Source: Loki-b32 sp048941605 (GTDB lineage Archaea > Asgardarchaeota > Lokiarchaeia > Sigyniarchaeales > SOKP01). From it: a stretch of DNA of 14,338 bases. Position 1 is the first letter of the stretch; each line of letters opens with the position of its first letter. A program made the translations under genes and the position numbers. Below the pieces are notes generated by a model, which searched no databases, was not told the DNA's origin, and worked only from the letters and a program-made list of their open reading frames with translations. The DNA is taken from positions 1 to 14,338 of the forward strand of contig JBHLNL010000075.1 in the NCBI GenBank assembly GCA_048941605.1, read 5' to 3'. This document shows, piece by piece, positions 1 through 7,437 of this stretch.

Positions 1-526
1 TTGAATCTAATTTATATTGATCAGGATAGGCATCATTTTCCTTAAGATCTTTATCTGTGATAATCTCCTCTTGAATGATGATATTATTTAATCCATCTGA
101 ATTACTTTTCTTAGAAGTAGTGGGAATAGTAGCGAATTCTATTTTTTCTTTTAATATATGGTTCAGTAACATTTCTAAGATCTTAAACTGAGAATATTCA
201 AGCACCTTTGAATAAGATCCGATATGAATCCATAATTTGCTTTTTTCTCCATCTTCCCATTTAAATGAAATCTGAGTTTTATTATCTTTAAAAGTATGAT
301 AACTTGACCATGAATTTACCTCTTTAATTAGCACTCGAATGATCCAAACCATTTCTTCTAAGGAGAATTTGATTATTTTGCCTTCCCCACTACTTGGTTT
401 TTCCCAAGAGCCGTTATTCTTACATTTGATTAGTCTAAAGAACATAAAAGGTTCATTTTTTGAAGCACTTTGGATAATCAAACCTACTTTTTGACCAAAA
501 AAACTATAACTATGATTATCAACCAT
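1..526 (-). CDS. Partial protein, possible single-stranded nucleic-acid-binding (PC4/Whirly-like) fold
   Basis: An open frame starts at an ATG (524-526) and stays open for 175 codons to the left edge, so the C-terminus is missing. Residues 1-130 look like one globular unit. It has two rough repeats of beta strands followed by a helix: strands at about 8-55 with a helix at 55-70, then strands at 77-108 with a helix at 110-128. Aromatic and basic residues lie in the strands (FFRLIKCK, ISFKW, KLWIHIG). From about residue 133 the chain becomes polar and low in complexity, suggesting a flexible tail. The double strand-strand-helix pattern resembles PC4/Whirly-type single-stranded nucleic-acid-binding proteins, but this is a guess from pattern and no diagnostic motif is visible. 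It is divergent from the AAC(3)-like gene across about 119 bases. The reading frame is certain; the function is not. Confidence 0.7.
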   Translation of the reverse strand, partial: MVDNHSYSFFGQKVGLIIQSASKNEPFMFFRLIKCKNNGSWEKPSSGEGKIIKFSLEEMVWIIRVLIKEVNSWSSYHTFKDNKTQISFKWEDGEKSKLWIHIGSYSKVLEYSQFKILEMLLNHILKEKIEFATIPTTSKKSNSDGLNNIIIQEEIITDKDLKENDAYPDQYKLDS

Positions 527-645
527 AATTCTATCAAATATTGTATGCTTTTAAAGAAAAACAGAGTAAAAATTTAGTATTTTTGTCGAACACTCAAATA
601 TTATTCTACCAAAAATTTTTTTAATTTGATATATTCAATGTCTTT

Positions 646-1488
646 ATGGGAACTAAAAAGAACAAATTATCGGAGAATGAAGTTGTTAAATCTACTCAAT
701 ATCCTAATACAATAACTACATTGAAACTTGATTTTAAAACACTTGGTATTAAGCCCGGATCTATAATATTGATGCATAGTTCATTAAGCAAGATTGGATG
801 GACAGTGGGTGGACCCGTCGCTGTCATTAAAGCATTAACAGAAATTTTAACAGTAGAAGGAACATTAATAATGCCTACTTTTTCAGGTGACAATACAGAT
901 CCAGGTTATTGGGAAAACCCTCCCGTTCCAGAAAGTTGGTGGGATATAATTCGTAATGAAATGCCCGCTTATAATCCAAAAATTACACCACCTCGCAAAA
1001 TTGGAATAATTGCTAATACATTTAGAAATTGGCCTAATGTTATTCGAAGCGAACATCCTGTATCCTCCTTTGCAGCATGGGGGAAATACGCTAATTTCAT
1101 CACAAAAAATCATGAACTGAAAGCTGATTTAGGAGAAAATTCTCCAATAGCTCGTGTCTATCAACTTAATGGGGATATATTATTAGTAGGTGTTCCCCAT
1201 GAAAATAATTCCTCTCTGCATCTTGCCGAATATCGGAGTGAATATCCAAATAAAAGAAAAAGATTAACCGGTTCTGCAATGCTAATTGACAATAAAAGAC
1301 AATGGGTAGAATGGGAAGAACTTATTCTTAATAGTGATGATTTTGAGCAAATAGGAGCAGATTTCGAGGTAAAAATCAACTATATTCCTGGTAAAGTCGG
1401 GTTAGCAGATGCTAGATTATTATCACAAAGAGATATCGTAGATTTTGCAGTTGATTGGATAAAAGAAAATCGGAGAGCTAATTTTTAG
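646..1488 (+). CDS. AAC(3)-family acetyltransferase (aminoglycoside N3-acetyltransferase-like)
   Basis: This 280-aa protein matches the AAC(3) (Antibiotic_NAT) family along its full usual length. Family hallmarks are visible in order: HSSLSKIGW at 44-52, GTLIMPTFS at 72-80, RSEHPVSSFAAWG at 134-146, GENSPI at 163-168 and SLHLAEYR at 190-197. The His and Glu residues of the last three blocks form the acetyl-CoA and acceptor pocket in characterised members. Known members transfer acetyl from acetyl-CoA to an amine, classically the 3-amino group of aminoglycosides. Many chromosomal homologues have other or unknown acceptors, so resistance should not be assumed here. The first 25 residues are a polar extension. 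The ATG at 646 has no clear Shine-Dalgarno. The stop overlaps the stop of the convergent HAD gene by four bases (1485-1488). Confidence 0.88.
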   Translation: MGTKKNKLSENEVVKSTQYPNTITTLKLDFKTLGIKPGSIILMHSSLSKIGWTVGGPVAVIKALTEILTVEGTLIMPTFSGDNTDPGYWENPPVPESWWDIIRNEMPAYNPKITPPRKIGIIANTFRNWPNVIRSEHPVSSFAAWGKYANFITKNHELKADLGENSPIARVYQLNGDILLVGVPHENNSSLHLAEYRSEYPNKRKRLTGSAMLIDNKRQWVEWEELILNSDDFEQIGADFEVKINYIPGKVGLADARLLSQRDIVDFAVDWIKENRRANF

Positions 1489-2090
1489 ACTATTATATTT
1501 AATTTTTTCAATTCTGCACGTAAATTAGTATCTGGTAAGAATAATATAGTCTTTATATTTAATTGTCTCGCAGTTAATATGCATGAGCGAATATCGTCAA
1601 TATAAACACATTCTTCTGGAACTAAATTAAATTTTTCAAGTAATTTTAGATAAATTTCAATTTCAGGCTTTACAACTTTTTCTTGGCCTGAAATTACTAT
1701 TCCATTAAAAAGTGAAAAGAATTTATGTTTATTTTTCATAATTTCAATTGTTTCTACAATAAAATTAGATAAGATATAAAGTTTGTAACCATTAGCTTTT
1801 AATTCCTCAGCTATTTTCACATTTTCTTTTATTGGGGTAAGCATTTCCATCCAATGTTCAAAAAAGGTTATTATGAAAGCATTATCTTCTGGGTATTTCT
1901 CAACAAACGCTAGTTTAGCTTTTTTAAGTGAAATGGAGCCATTATCTAAATTTAGCCAAATGGTACTCCTAATTATTTTAGTTATAAAGGTTTGGATGTA
2001 ATTTATATCCTTGGTAAAATTGAGTAAAAATATCTCTGGTTTAAAATCTAATAATACATTTCCTAAATCAAAAATTATGTTTTTAATCAT
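1485..2090 (-). CDS. HAD-superfamily hydrolase, YihX-like
   Basis: This 201-aa protein has the four HAD motifs in order. Motif I is FDLGNVLLD at 7-15, with D8 the expected nucleophile; the position two residues later is Gly rather than Asp, as in YihX-type glucose-1-phosphatases. Motif II is LSN at 107-109, motif III is K141 in KPE, and motif IV is DD at 165-166. The helical cap lies between about residues 17 and 85. The family mostly dephosphorylates small metabolites in the cytosol using Mg2+; the substrate cannot be read from the sequence. The start is an ATG at 2088-2090 directly after a long AT-rich stretch. The gene is convergent and overlapping with the AAC(3)-like gene, and divergent from the zinc-ribbon remnant and GNAT gene. 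Confidence 0.88.
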   Translation of the reverse strand: MIKNIIFDLGNVLLDFKPEIFLLNFTKDINYIQTFITKIIRSTIWLNLDNGSISLKKAKLAFVEKYPEDNAFIITFFEHWMEMLTPIKENVKIAEELKANGYKLYILSNFIVETIEIMKNKHKFFSLFNGIVISGQEKVVKPEIEIYLKLLEKFNLVPEECVYIDDIRSCILTARQLNIKTILFLPDTNLRAELKKLNIIV

Positions 2091-2180
2091 AAATTCAAAA
2101 TAACAAAATTACTGAAATGAATTAACATACAGAATTAGTAAATATTAAAAAAATTTTTTTTATTAATTAAAATAGCATAA

Positions 2181-2363
2181 AAAAAGTGTAGACTCATTAG
2201 AGATAATTGCCTTTCAGGACCAAAATACTGTCCGGAGTGTGGAAAAGAATTAGCAACATATGATTTAGAATGTAGATATTGTGCTACAAAATTAATCCAA
2301 AATAAAATAAAACAAAAAAAAAGAAAAAAAAGCAAAATTGTAATAAAATCAAATAAAAAATGA
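2181..2363 (+). pseudogene. Orphan zinc-ribbon fragment upstream of the GNAT gene
   Basis: A frame open from 2181 to the TGA at 2361-2363 encodes a clear zinc ribbon: YCPECGKEL, then ECRYCATKL, with spacing C-x2-C-x10-C-x2-C. A Lys-rich tail follows. The frame is closed just upstream by a TAA at 2178-2180 and contains no ATG, GTG or TTG before the ribbon. The only near-start codon is ATT at 2196. The stop lies 5 bases before the GNAT ATG. It may be the 3' remnant of a decayed zinc-ribbon gene, or a real small gene with a non-standard start. The good ribbon consensus argues against a chance frame. No upstream coding sequence in another frame is evident, so a simple frameshift is not supported. 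Confidence 0.45.
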
Positions 2364-2368
2364 TGTAG

Positions 2369-3154
2369 ATGTTTGAGAAAGAAGAGATTAAACGTTTGCA
2401 AGAGGTATTGATGAATTCATGGCCAGCACACCATTATTATTTTTTAAATGGATGGGTATTACGCTTTACTGATGGAGTAACTGCTCGTGCAAATTCTGTT
2501 TTTCCTTTAAGTTATACGGGAAATTTAGATTATTTGGATAAAGATATAAAAATAGTTGAGAAAGCATATAAGGCTTATAATTTGCCAGCAATATTTACTA
2601 TTCCGGAACATTTTGAACCAAGCAATTTAGATAGTAAACTGCTAGAACATGGATATCAGCAATTAGGCTGTGTTACACATACTATGATAATAAGTGTTCA
2701 AGAATTAAAAAGAGAGATAATCAATGAAGAATTTAAATATAATTTCTATTTTGAGCGAGTTAATGATTTTTCAAATTTTTTGGCGCAATACTCTAATAGA
2801 GATAAACAAGCTCAGAATGTATTAGACGCATTAGCGAAAAGAATTAAAATTCCGCAAAAACGTTTCATGATAGCGAAAAAGAATAATAAAGTTATAGGGA
2901 CACTTATGGGAATTTTAGATCCACTCAAATTTTTGTATATAGTTGATGTGTTAATACATCCTGACTTTCGACAACAAAAAATTGCCACATCAATGTTTTA
3001 CAAACTTATAAAAGAATGGGGGATTCCAAATGGAGTAAAAATGATTTGGTTACAAGTTGAGACTGAAAATCCAATCGCTATGAATTTATATAAGAATCTT
3101 GGATTAAAAAAAGCTTATAGTTATTATTATCTTGAAAAAAGCAAAAAAAAATAA
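2369..3154 (+). CDS. GNAT-family N-acetyltransferase
   Basis: This 261-aa protein has a two-part layout. The N-terminal part (about 1-115) resembles the front half of a GNAT subgroup marked by a WxxxxxxxxxGWxLRF...T.RANSVxPL pattern, seen here at 18-47. The C-terminal part (about 125-258) is the catalytic GNAT fold. In it, IVDVLIHPDFRQQKIATSMF at 191-210 is motif A with the acetyl-CoA pyrophosphate loop RQQKIA at 201-206. ENPIAMNLYKNLG at 233-245 is the usual motif B. The loop lacks the common RxxGxG glycines, a tolerated variant. It transfers an acetyl group to an unknown amine acceptor in the cytosol. The start is an ATG 5 bases after the zinc-ribbon fragment. The gene converges on the 297-aa unknown with 23 bases between. 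Confidence 0.88.
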   Translation: MFEKEEIKRLQEVLMNSWPAHHYYFLNGWVLRFTDGVTARANSVFPLSYTGNLDYLDKDIKIVEKAYKAYNLPAIFTIPEHFEPSNLDSKLLEHGYQQLGCVTHTMIISVQELKREIINEEFKYNFYFERVNDFSNFLAQYSNRDKQAQNVLDALAKRIKIPQKRFMIAKKNNKVIGTLMGILDPLKFLYIVDVLIHPDFRQQKIATSMFYKLIKEWGIPNGVKMIWLQVETENPIAMNLYKNLGLKKAYSYYYLEKSKKK

Positions 3155-3177
3155 TAATATATCTTCTATATTAATTC

Positions 3178-4071
3178 TTAAAATAAGCCATAATAGGATA
3201 CTGCACCATATGAATACTTCTCATCTAAAGAAATAGCGCCACTTAAAAAACCAGAATCGATAAAATTTAGGAAATTTTTGATTTCTGGGTATTTGTCATA
3301 AATGAAATCGAGAAGCTTTTCAAAATAAATAAAATACCGCCCATAAGGAATTCTATATTCTATAAATTCTTTATAATTTAAATAAAGAATTAAAAAGCGC
3401 GCAAACTGAATATTTAACTTCTTATTAAAACTATTGAAGATGCTAAAAATCAACTTTTTATAATATTTTAAATCAATGCAAAGCACTATATCTATTAATT
3501 CTTTTAATTTTCCATAATTTGTGATCATTGACTTCATTAATTCCCTAATTTGATATATAATAATTTCAAAAAGATTTTCTTCTATTTGATATAGAACAAT
3601 TTCAATTTCCTCTTCATTCAGATAATCTAAATAATCATTGTAGAGCAAAAATTGAATTACACTCAAATTTTTAGACTCAAATCTTTTTGCTATTTCTTCT
3701 TTAAATACAAGAGTAGCAATGCGGTCTCCTGCTTTTGTTAACTCTTTAAGTAAGGGAAATGCTAAATTACTATGGATTAAACAAGTATCATAATTATTTT
3801 CATGCCAAGCTTGAAAGTTTGAACAGTGAGCCCAGAATAATATTTCTGGATTAATCCTAATTATTTTGCCCCCCGGAATCTCAAATGACCTATCTAATTT
3901 TTCCACAGCATCATCAATAGAATTGACATCAGTGAGATCTTCATTTTTATCTGATGGTATATTCAACAATATATATTTGCAGTGCATAAACAATTTATTA
4001 TCTACATATATGTTAGTTTTCCCATTTTCAAACTTTAGATCGAGGAACTTATTTATTGTATATTTTACCAT
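3178..4071 (-). CDS. Uncharacterised protein with a WAHCSN...HSNLAFPLLKELT module
   Basis: This is a 297-aa protein from the ATG at 4069-4071; a TTG directly upstream (4074) would add one residue. I do not know its function. The N-terminal 40 residues form a short beta-rich piece. The densest block runs from about 75 to 135: FWAHCSNFQAW, then YDTCLIHSNLAFPLL, then a helix ending in KEEIAKRFES. From memory, very similar blocks occur many times in Lokiarchaeota genomes, often ahead of leucine-rich repeats. No such repeats are seen here; the remainder (about 140-280) is helical and rich in Leu, Ile, Tyr and Glu. No signal peptide, membrane segment or catalytic motif is evident. It is divergent from the thioesterase gene across a gap of about 50-100 bases. 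Confidence 0.85.
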   Translation of the reverse strand: MVKYTINKFLDLKFENGKTNIYVDNKLFMHCKYILLNIPSDKNEDLTDVNSIDDAVEKLDRSFEIPGGKIIRINPEILFWAHCSNFQAWHENNYDTCLIHSNLAFPLLKELTKAGDRIATLVFKEEIAKRFESKNLSVIQFLLYNDYLDYLNEEEIEIVLYQIEENLFEIIIYQIRELMKSMITNYGKLKELIDIVLCIDLKYYKKLIFSIFNSFNKKLNIQFARFLILYLNYKEFIEYRIPYGRYFIYFEKLLDFIYDKYPEIKNFLNFIDSGFLSGAISLDEKYSYGAVSYYGLF

Positions 4072-4110
4072 CAAGAGGTATAGGTATTTCTTATGATTTA
4101 TTTCTTTGTC

Positions 4111-4118
4111 TATAAAGT
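4111..4118 (+). promoter_or_regulatory. Possible TATA box for the hotdog thioesterase gene
   Basis: TATAAAGT lies in the short divergent gap. Archaeal transcription normally starts about 25 bases downstream of the box, here near 4140. That is beyond the ATG at 4122 but before the ATG at 4176, so the element supports the later start. In such AT-rich DNA a match of this length is weak evidence. Confidence 0.35.
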
Positions 4119-4175
4119 ATAATGGAATTCCAATTAACAGTTAAAATTAAATTTAAAAACAGAAAGATATTTATT

Positions 4176-4568
4176 ATGAACAATTTAATAAAAATCCTCT
4201 ATGATAGAATACCTTTCTATTCAACATTAGGTTTTGAATTGAAAGAAATCTCTAGTGGAAGAGCTATTTTCGAAATTGAAATAAAAGAGAATTTGACTCA
4301 AAATGGATTCGTCCATGGTGGTGTCCTAGCATCCTTAGTTGATTCCACATGTGCATGTGCGGCAATTTCTCTCATATTACCTAATGGATATGTTACAACA
4401 ATTGATTTACAAGTAGAATTTTTAAAATCAGTTTCTAAAGGACGTTTGAAAGCAATAGCTAAATGTCTAAAGAGTGGTAAAAACATATTTTTTTGTAAAG
4501 CAAAAATCTGGAATGAAAATGGGGATCTTATATGTACAGGAAGTTCGCAACTCCTCAGAATACAATAA
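4176..4568 (+). CDS. PaaI-like hotdog-fold thioesterase
   Basis: From the ATG at 4176 this is 130 aa, close to the usual 130-140 aa of the PaaI/YdiI hotdog thioesterases. The family signature is clear: NGFVHGGVLASLVDSTCACA, with the HGG turn of the hotdog helix and the Asp seven residues after the last Gly, a position that often carries the catalytic carboxylate. It is followed by the strand TIDLQVEFLKSV, typical of the family (T.dl.v.fl.p). Members hydrolyse acyl- or aryl-CoA thioesters as dimers or tetramers in the cytosol. An in-frame ATG at 4122 would add 18 mostly basic residues with no family counterpart, and it precedes the expected transcription start. The substrate is unknown. The gene is followed by a T-rich tract. 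Confidence 0.88.
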   Translation: MNNLIKILYDRIPFYSTLGFELKEISSGRAIFEIEIKENLTQNGFVHGGVLASLVDSTCACAAISLILPNGYVTTIDLQVEFLKSVSKGRLKAIAKCLKSGKNIFFCKAKIWNENGDLICTGSSQLLRIQ

Positions 4569-4589
4569 ATCAATTAAAATCCACGGATA

Positions 4590-4606
4590 TTTTTTTCTTT
4601 TTTTCT
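4590..4606 (+). terminator. T-rich terminator after the thioesterase gene
   Basis: A run of Ts broken by single Cs (T7-C-T7-C-T) lies about 20 bases after the thioesterase stop on the coding strand. Archaeal RNA polymerase commonly terminates at such U-tracts without a hairpin. Confidence 0.45.
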
Positions 4607-4745
4607 CAGAATTTATCATTACTATATTTTACATTTAAGTAAGTGATATAATATACGTTTAGTAAAATTTTTTTATATTCTGCTATTACAGAAATCATAT
4701 TTTATCGTACTTTTTTAAATTAGCAATAAATTAAAAATCATTGAC

Positions 4746-5255
4746 ATGAAAAAAACAGTAAAAGTTATTGTATCCGGAGATGGTGGTGTTGGGAAAACAT
4801 CATTTCTCAATCGCTTAATTCATGACAATTTCGACGATAATAGAGAATTGACTAAAGGAGTTGAATTTTTCTCTAAAATTCTTAAAATTAATGGACATGA
4901 ATATAATTTTGTGATATGGGATTTTGCTGGTCAAAATCAATTTAAGCATTTATTAACTGATTTTGTTGATGGTTCTATTGCAGCTTTTATTTTATTCGAC
5001 TTATCTCGTATAAACACTCTTGAAAGTGTTGAAGAATGGATAAAAACATTAAAAGCTAATGGGAATATCTCTAGTTTTATTATTGGAACAAAATGTGATA
5101 TTGTTGATCTTAATGAATGTAGAGTTTTTGATGAGTATATTTCAGATATTGTGAGCAGATATAACAATATAATAGGATATTTAAAAATATCCTCAAAAAC
5201 AGGATATAATGTTAAAGAAGCTTTTAATTCTTTGATAAGAAGAATTCCAAATTAA
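4746..5255 (+). CDS. Minimal Ras-superfamily small GTPase
   Basis: This 169-aa protein is a bare G domain of normal Ras/Rab length. Motifs in order: P-loop GDGGVGKT at 11-18; switch I Thr at 36 (TKGVEFF); WDFAGQ at 58-63, with Q63 at the catalytic glutamine position; G4 TKCD at 115-118 in place of NKxD; G5 SSK at 149-151. It should bind and hydrolyse GTP and act as a molecular switch. The Asn-to-Thr change at G4 is seen in some Rho/Rac-type proteins (TKxD), so guanine specificity is probably kept. The C-terminus ends in RRIPN with no cysteine, so classical prenylation is not possible. It has its own 177-base upstream gap and converges on ilvE with 21 bases between. Partners, including any activating or exchange factor, are not in the window. 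Confidence 0.93.
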   Translation: MKKTVKVIVSGDGGVGKTSFLNRLIHDNFDDNRELTKGVEFFSKILKINGHEYNFVIWDFAGQNQFKHLLTDFVDGSIAAFILFDLSRINTLESVEEWIKTLKANGNISSFIIGTKCDIVDLNECRVFDEYISDIVSRYNNIIGYLKISSKTGYNVKEAFNSLIRRIPN

Positions 5256-5276
5256 TTGATATAAAAATTAAAAGAT

Positions 5277-6305
5277 TTATACTTTAGTAATCCAACCAAA
5301 CTCATCTTCTAAATCCAATCGTTGGATTCCCGTTAACAACTCATATATCTTATTTGTTATCTCACCAGGTTCTCTATTATTAAATACTCTTTCTTTGCCT
5401 TCTAAATTTACAGAAGCAATTGGTGTAATAACAGCAGCAGTACCACTACAGAACACTTCTATACATGATTCTTCAAATAATTCTTTATATGAGATATCTC
5501 TCTCTTCAACCTCTATCCCTAGTTTTTTTGAAGCAAGATTTAAAATTGATTCTCTTGTAATTCCTTCTAAAATCGTCCCAGTCTTTCTTGGGGTTGCTAG
5601 CTTACCATTAATCATTGCGAAAAAATTTGCTGCACCAACTTCTTCGATATATTCCATATGAACAGCATCTAAGTAAATAATTTGTGCAAATCCTCTTGCT
5701 TTTGCTTCTTTTGCCGGTAACATTGTCCCAGCATAATTACATATTGTTTTTGCTGACCCTGTCCCTCCTGGAGCTGCTCTTGTGTACTCCTTTGATATTT
5801 CTAAATCAATTCCATTAAATCCTTCAGGAAAATAAGGTCCAACGGGAACTGTAAATATAATAAGTTTGAATTCCTCTGCCGAATGGACTCCCAGAATTGG
5901 TCCAAAGCCAAATAAAATTGGTCTAACATATAAAGCACCTCCACTATCATAGGGCGGAATATACTCCTCATTTGCCTTCACTACGCTCTTCACAGCTTTA
6001 ACAAATTTATCAATATCATATTCAGGCATCACCATCCTACGAGCACTAAAATTAAATCTTTTTGCATTTTTTTCTGGGCGAAATAATGTAATTTCTCCAT
6101 TTCTTGCTCTTAAAGCTTTCATTCCTTCAAAAATACCTTGTCCATAATTCAATACACAAGATGCTGGTGAGATCTCAAAATTTCCAAATGGAATTAATTT
6201 CCCTTCATCCCATTTTCCATTTCTATAATTAGCCATAAACATTTTTTTTGTTTCAATGAAGTTAAAACCTAATGAATAAAAATCAATATCGCTTGGATTA
6301 ACCAT
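5277..6305 (-). CDS. ilvE: Branched-chain amino acid aminotransferase
   Basis: This 342-aa protein is a fold-type IV PLP enzyme of the longer BCAT form. It interconverts valine, leucine and isoleucine with their 2-oxo acids, using glutamate/2-oxoglutarate. Visible blocks are LNYGQGIFEGMKALR at 52-66, LFRPEKNAKRFNFSARRM at 74-91, YVRPILFG at 126-133, GGTGSAKTICNYAG at 180-193 with the PLP-lysine K186, EEVGAANFF at 221-229, and the phosphate-binding CSGTAA at 286-291. The end, GWITKV, matches the usual C-terminus. The ATG at 6303-6305 has GGAG 4 bases upstream. The gene is divergent from panB, which consumes 2-oxoisovalerate, the oxo acid of valine, so the shared upstream region may coordinate the two. 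Confidence 0.96.
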   Translation of the reverse strand: MVNPSDIDFYSLGFNFIETKKMFMANYRNGKWDEGKLIPFGNFEISPASCVLNYGQGIFEGMKALRARNGEITLFRPEKNAKRFNFSARRMVMPEYDIDKFVKAVKSVVKANEEYIPPYDSGGALYVRPILFGFGPILGVHSAEEFKLIIFTVPVGPYFPEGFNGIDLEISKEYTRAAPGGTGSAKTICNYAGTMLPAKEAKARGFAQIIYLDAVHMEYIEEVGAANFFAMINGKLATPRKTGTILEGITRESILNLASKKLGIEVEERDISYKELFEESCIEVFCSGTAAVITPIASVNLEGKERVFNNREPGEITNKIYELLTGIQRLDLEDEFGWITKV

Positions 6306-6307
6306 AA

Positions 6308-6313
6308 CTCTCC
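6308..6313 (-). promoter_or_regulatory. Shine-Dalgarno of ilvE
   Basis: GGAGAG on the minus strand lies two bases before the ilvE ATG, with its GGAG core four bases away. It is one of the few recognisable ribosome-binding sites in the window and supports the chosen start. Confidence 0.5.
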
Positions 6314-6336
6314 ATCTCTTTTTTTTTAATTAGTAG

Positions 6337-6346
6337 TATTTATATA
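6337..6346 (-). promoter_or_regulatory. TATA box of ilvE
   Basis: TATATAAATA on the minus strand lies 32-41 bases upstream of the ilvE ATG. With the usual archaeal spacing, transcription would begin close to the ATG, leaving a leader of about 10 bases that just includes the Shine-Dalgarno. Confidence 0.5.
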
Positions 6347-6463
6347 TGAAGCTTTTGTTTAAAAGTCTTATCAAAAAAATTTAAATAAACCAGCAATTAA
6401 AGCTAATAAATATATCAAATATATTTTTTGACAGTTTTAATTTATCCAAATCAAAAAAAATCA

Positions 6464-6497
6464 CACTAGTGAGGAAATAATATGAAACTTTTTCATA
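6464..6497. promoter_or_regulatory. Two small palindromes in the ilvE-panB divergent region
   Basis: CACTAGTG (6464-6471) is an 8-base perfect palindrome. TATGAAA-CTT-TTTCATA (6481-6497) is a perfect 7-base inverted repeat. They lie 56-89 bases before panB, between the two divergent starts, where a regulator could act on both. They are short enough to arise by chance. Confidence 0.25.
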
Positions 6498-6552
6498 AAA
6501 TAAAAATCAAATTTGCATAAAATTTTTGAAAACTAATTAGTTATTTGAACAT

Positions 6553-7437
6553 ATGTCTTTACAAAAAGTAACTACAAAAGATATTATAGAAAAGAAAAAA
6601 AATGGAGAAAAAATAGTTACTATAACTTCCTATGATTATTCATTTGCAAAAATAGTAGATGAAAGTGGTATTGACTTAATCCTTGTAGGAGATTCATTAT
6701 CTATGGTTATGCTTGGATATAAAAATACTCTGTCGGTAACTATGGATGAGATGATTCATCATACTAAAGCAGTCAGTAGAGGTGTGTCAAACGCATTAAT
6801 CGTAGGAGATATGCCATTTCTTTCTTATAAAATAGATTTGATTGAAGCTGTAAAAAATGCAGGGCGTTTTATTCAAGAGGGTGGTGCAGAAGCTGTAAAA
6901 GTTGAAGGAGGAACGGAGATATGTCCTACGATTAATGCAATGATTGATGCAGATATTCAAGTTATGGGCCATATTGGTCTCACGCCACAAGCAATCTATC
7001 AGTTTGGAGGATTTTTAGTACAAGGAAAGACGATTGAAACTGCTAAAAAATTAATATTAGATGCAAAAAATCTAGAGGAGGCAGGAGTATTTTCTATTGT
7101 TTTAGAAAGTATTCCTTGGCAAATTGCAAAATTAATTACAAAGAGTGTAGATGTCCCAACTATAGGTATTGGTGCAGGACCTTATTGTGATGGCCAAATA
7201 TTAGTTATACATGACATGTTAGGAATTTTCACAGATATCAAACCAAAATTTCTTAAATATTTCGGGAATATTGGTGATTCTATAAGGCGTGCCTTGAATG
7301 ATTATAAGGATGAAGTCATAAATGGGCAATATCCTGATCAAGAACATGCATATGAATTTCCATCCCTGGATTTAAATAAAATAAATCAGTGGTTTAAAAC
7401 TGTTGATATATGTGAAGAAGCTCATAAATTGATATAG
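6553..7437 (+). CDS. panB: 3-methyl-2-oxobutanoate hydroxymethyltransferase (ketopantoate hydroxymethyltransferase)
   Basis: This 294-aa TIM-barrel enzyme is of full family length. It catalyses the first committed step of pantothenate and CoA synthesis, adding a hydroxymethyl group from methylene-tetrahydrofolate (or an archaeal pterin equivalent) to 2-oxoisovalerate. Family residues seen: VGDS at 45-48 with Mg ligand D47, GDMPF at 85-89 with Mg ligand D86, VKVEGG at 115-120 with K116 and Mg ligand E118, MGHIGLTPQ at 138-146, LESIP at 184-188 with the likely catalytic base E185, and IGIGAGPYCDGQILV at 204-218. It is divergent from ilvE, which handles the same oxo acid. The remaining pathway genes (ketopantoate reductase, pantoate kinase, phosphopantothenate synthetase) are not in the window. 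Confidence 0.97.
   Translation: MSLQKVTTKDIIEKKKNGEKIVTITSYDYSFAKIVDESGIDLILVGDSLSMVMLGYKNTLSVTMDEMIHHTKAVSRGVSNALIVGDMPFLSYKIDLIEAVKNAGRFIQEGGAEAVKVEGGTEICPTINAMIDADIQVMGHIGLTPQAIYQFGGFLVQGKTIETAKKLILDAKNLEEAGVFSIVLESIPWQIAKLITKSVDVPTIGIGAGPYCDGQILVIHDMLGIFTDIKPKFLKYFGNIGDSIRRALNDYKDEVINGQYPDQEHAYEFPSLDLNKINQWFKTVDICEEAHKLI

Noticed and set aside
646..1488. Calling the AAC(3)-like gene an antibiotic resistance gene
   Set aside because: Family membership does not show the substrate, and no mobile element or resistance context is present.
2135..2401. An 88-codon open frame on the minus strand, rich in Phe and Leu, that could pass for a membrane peptide
   Set aside because: It is the antisense of poly-A and Lys-codon-rich DNA and covers the zinc-ribbon frame, whose cysteine pattern is specific. 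It also runs into the GNAT start.
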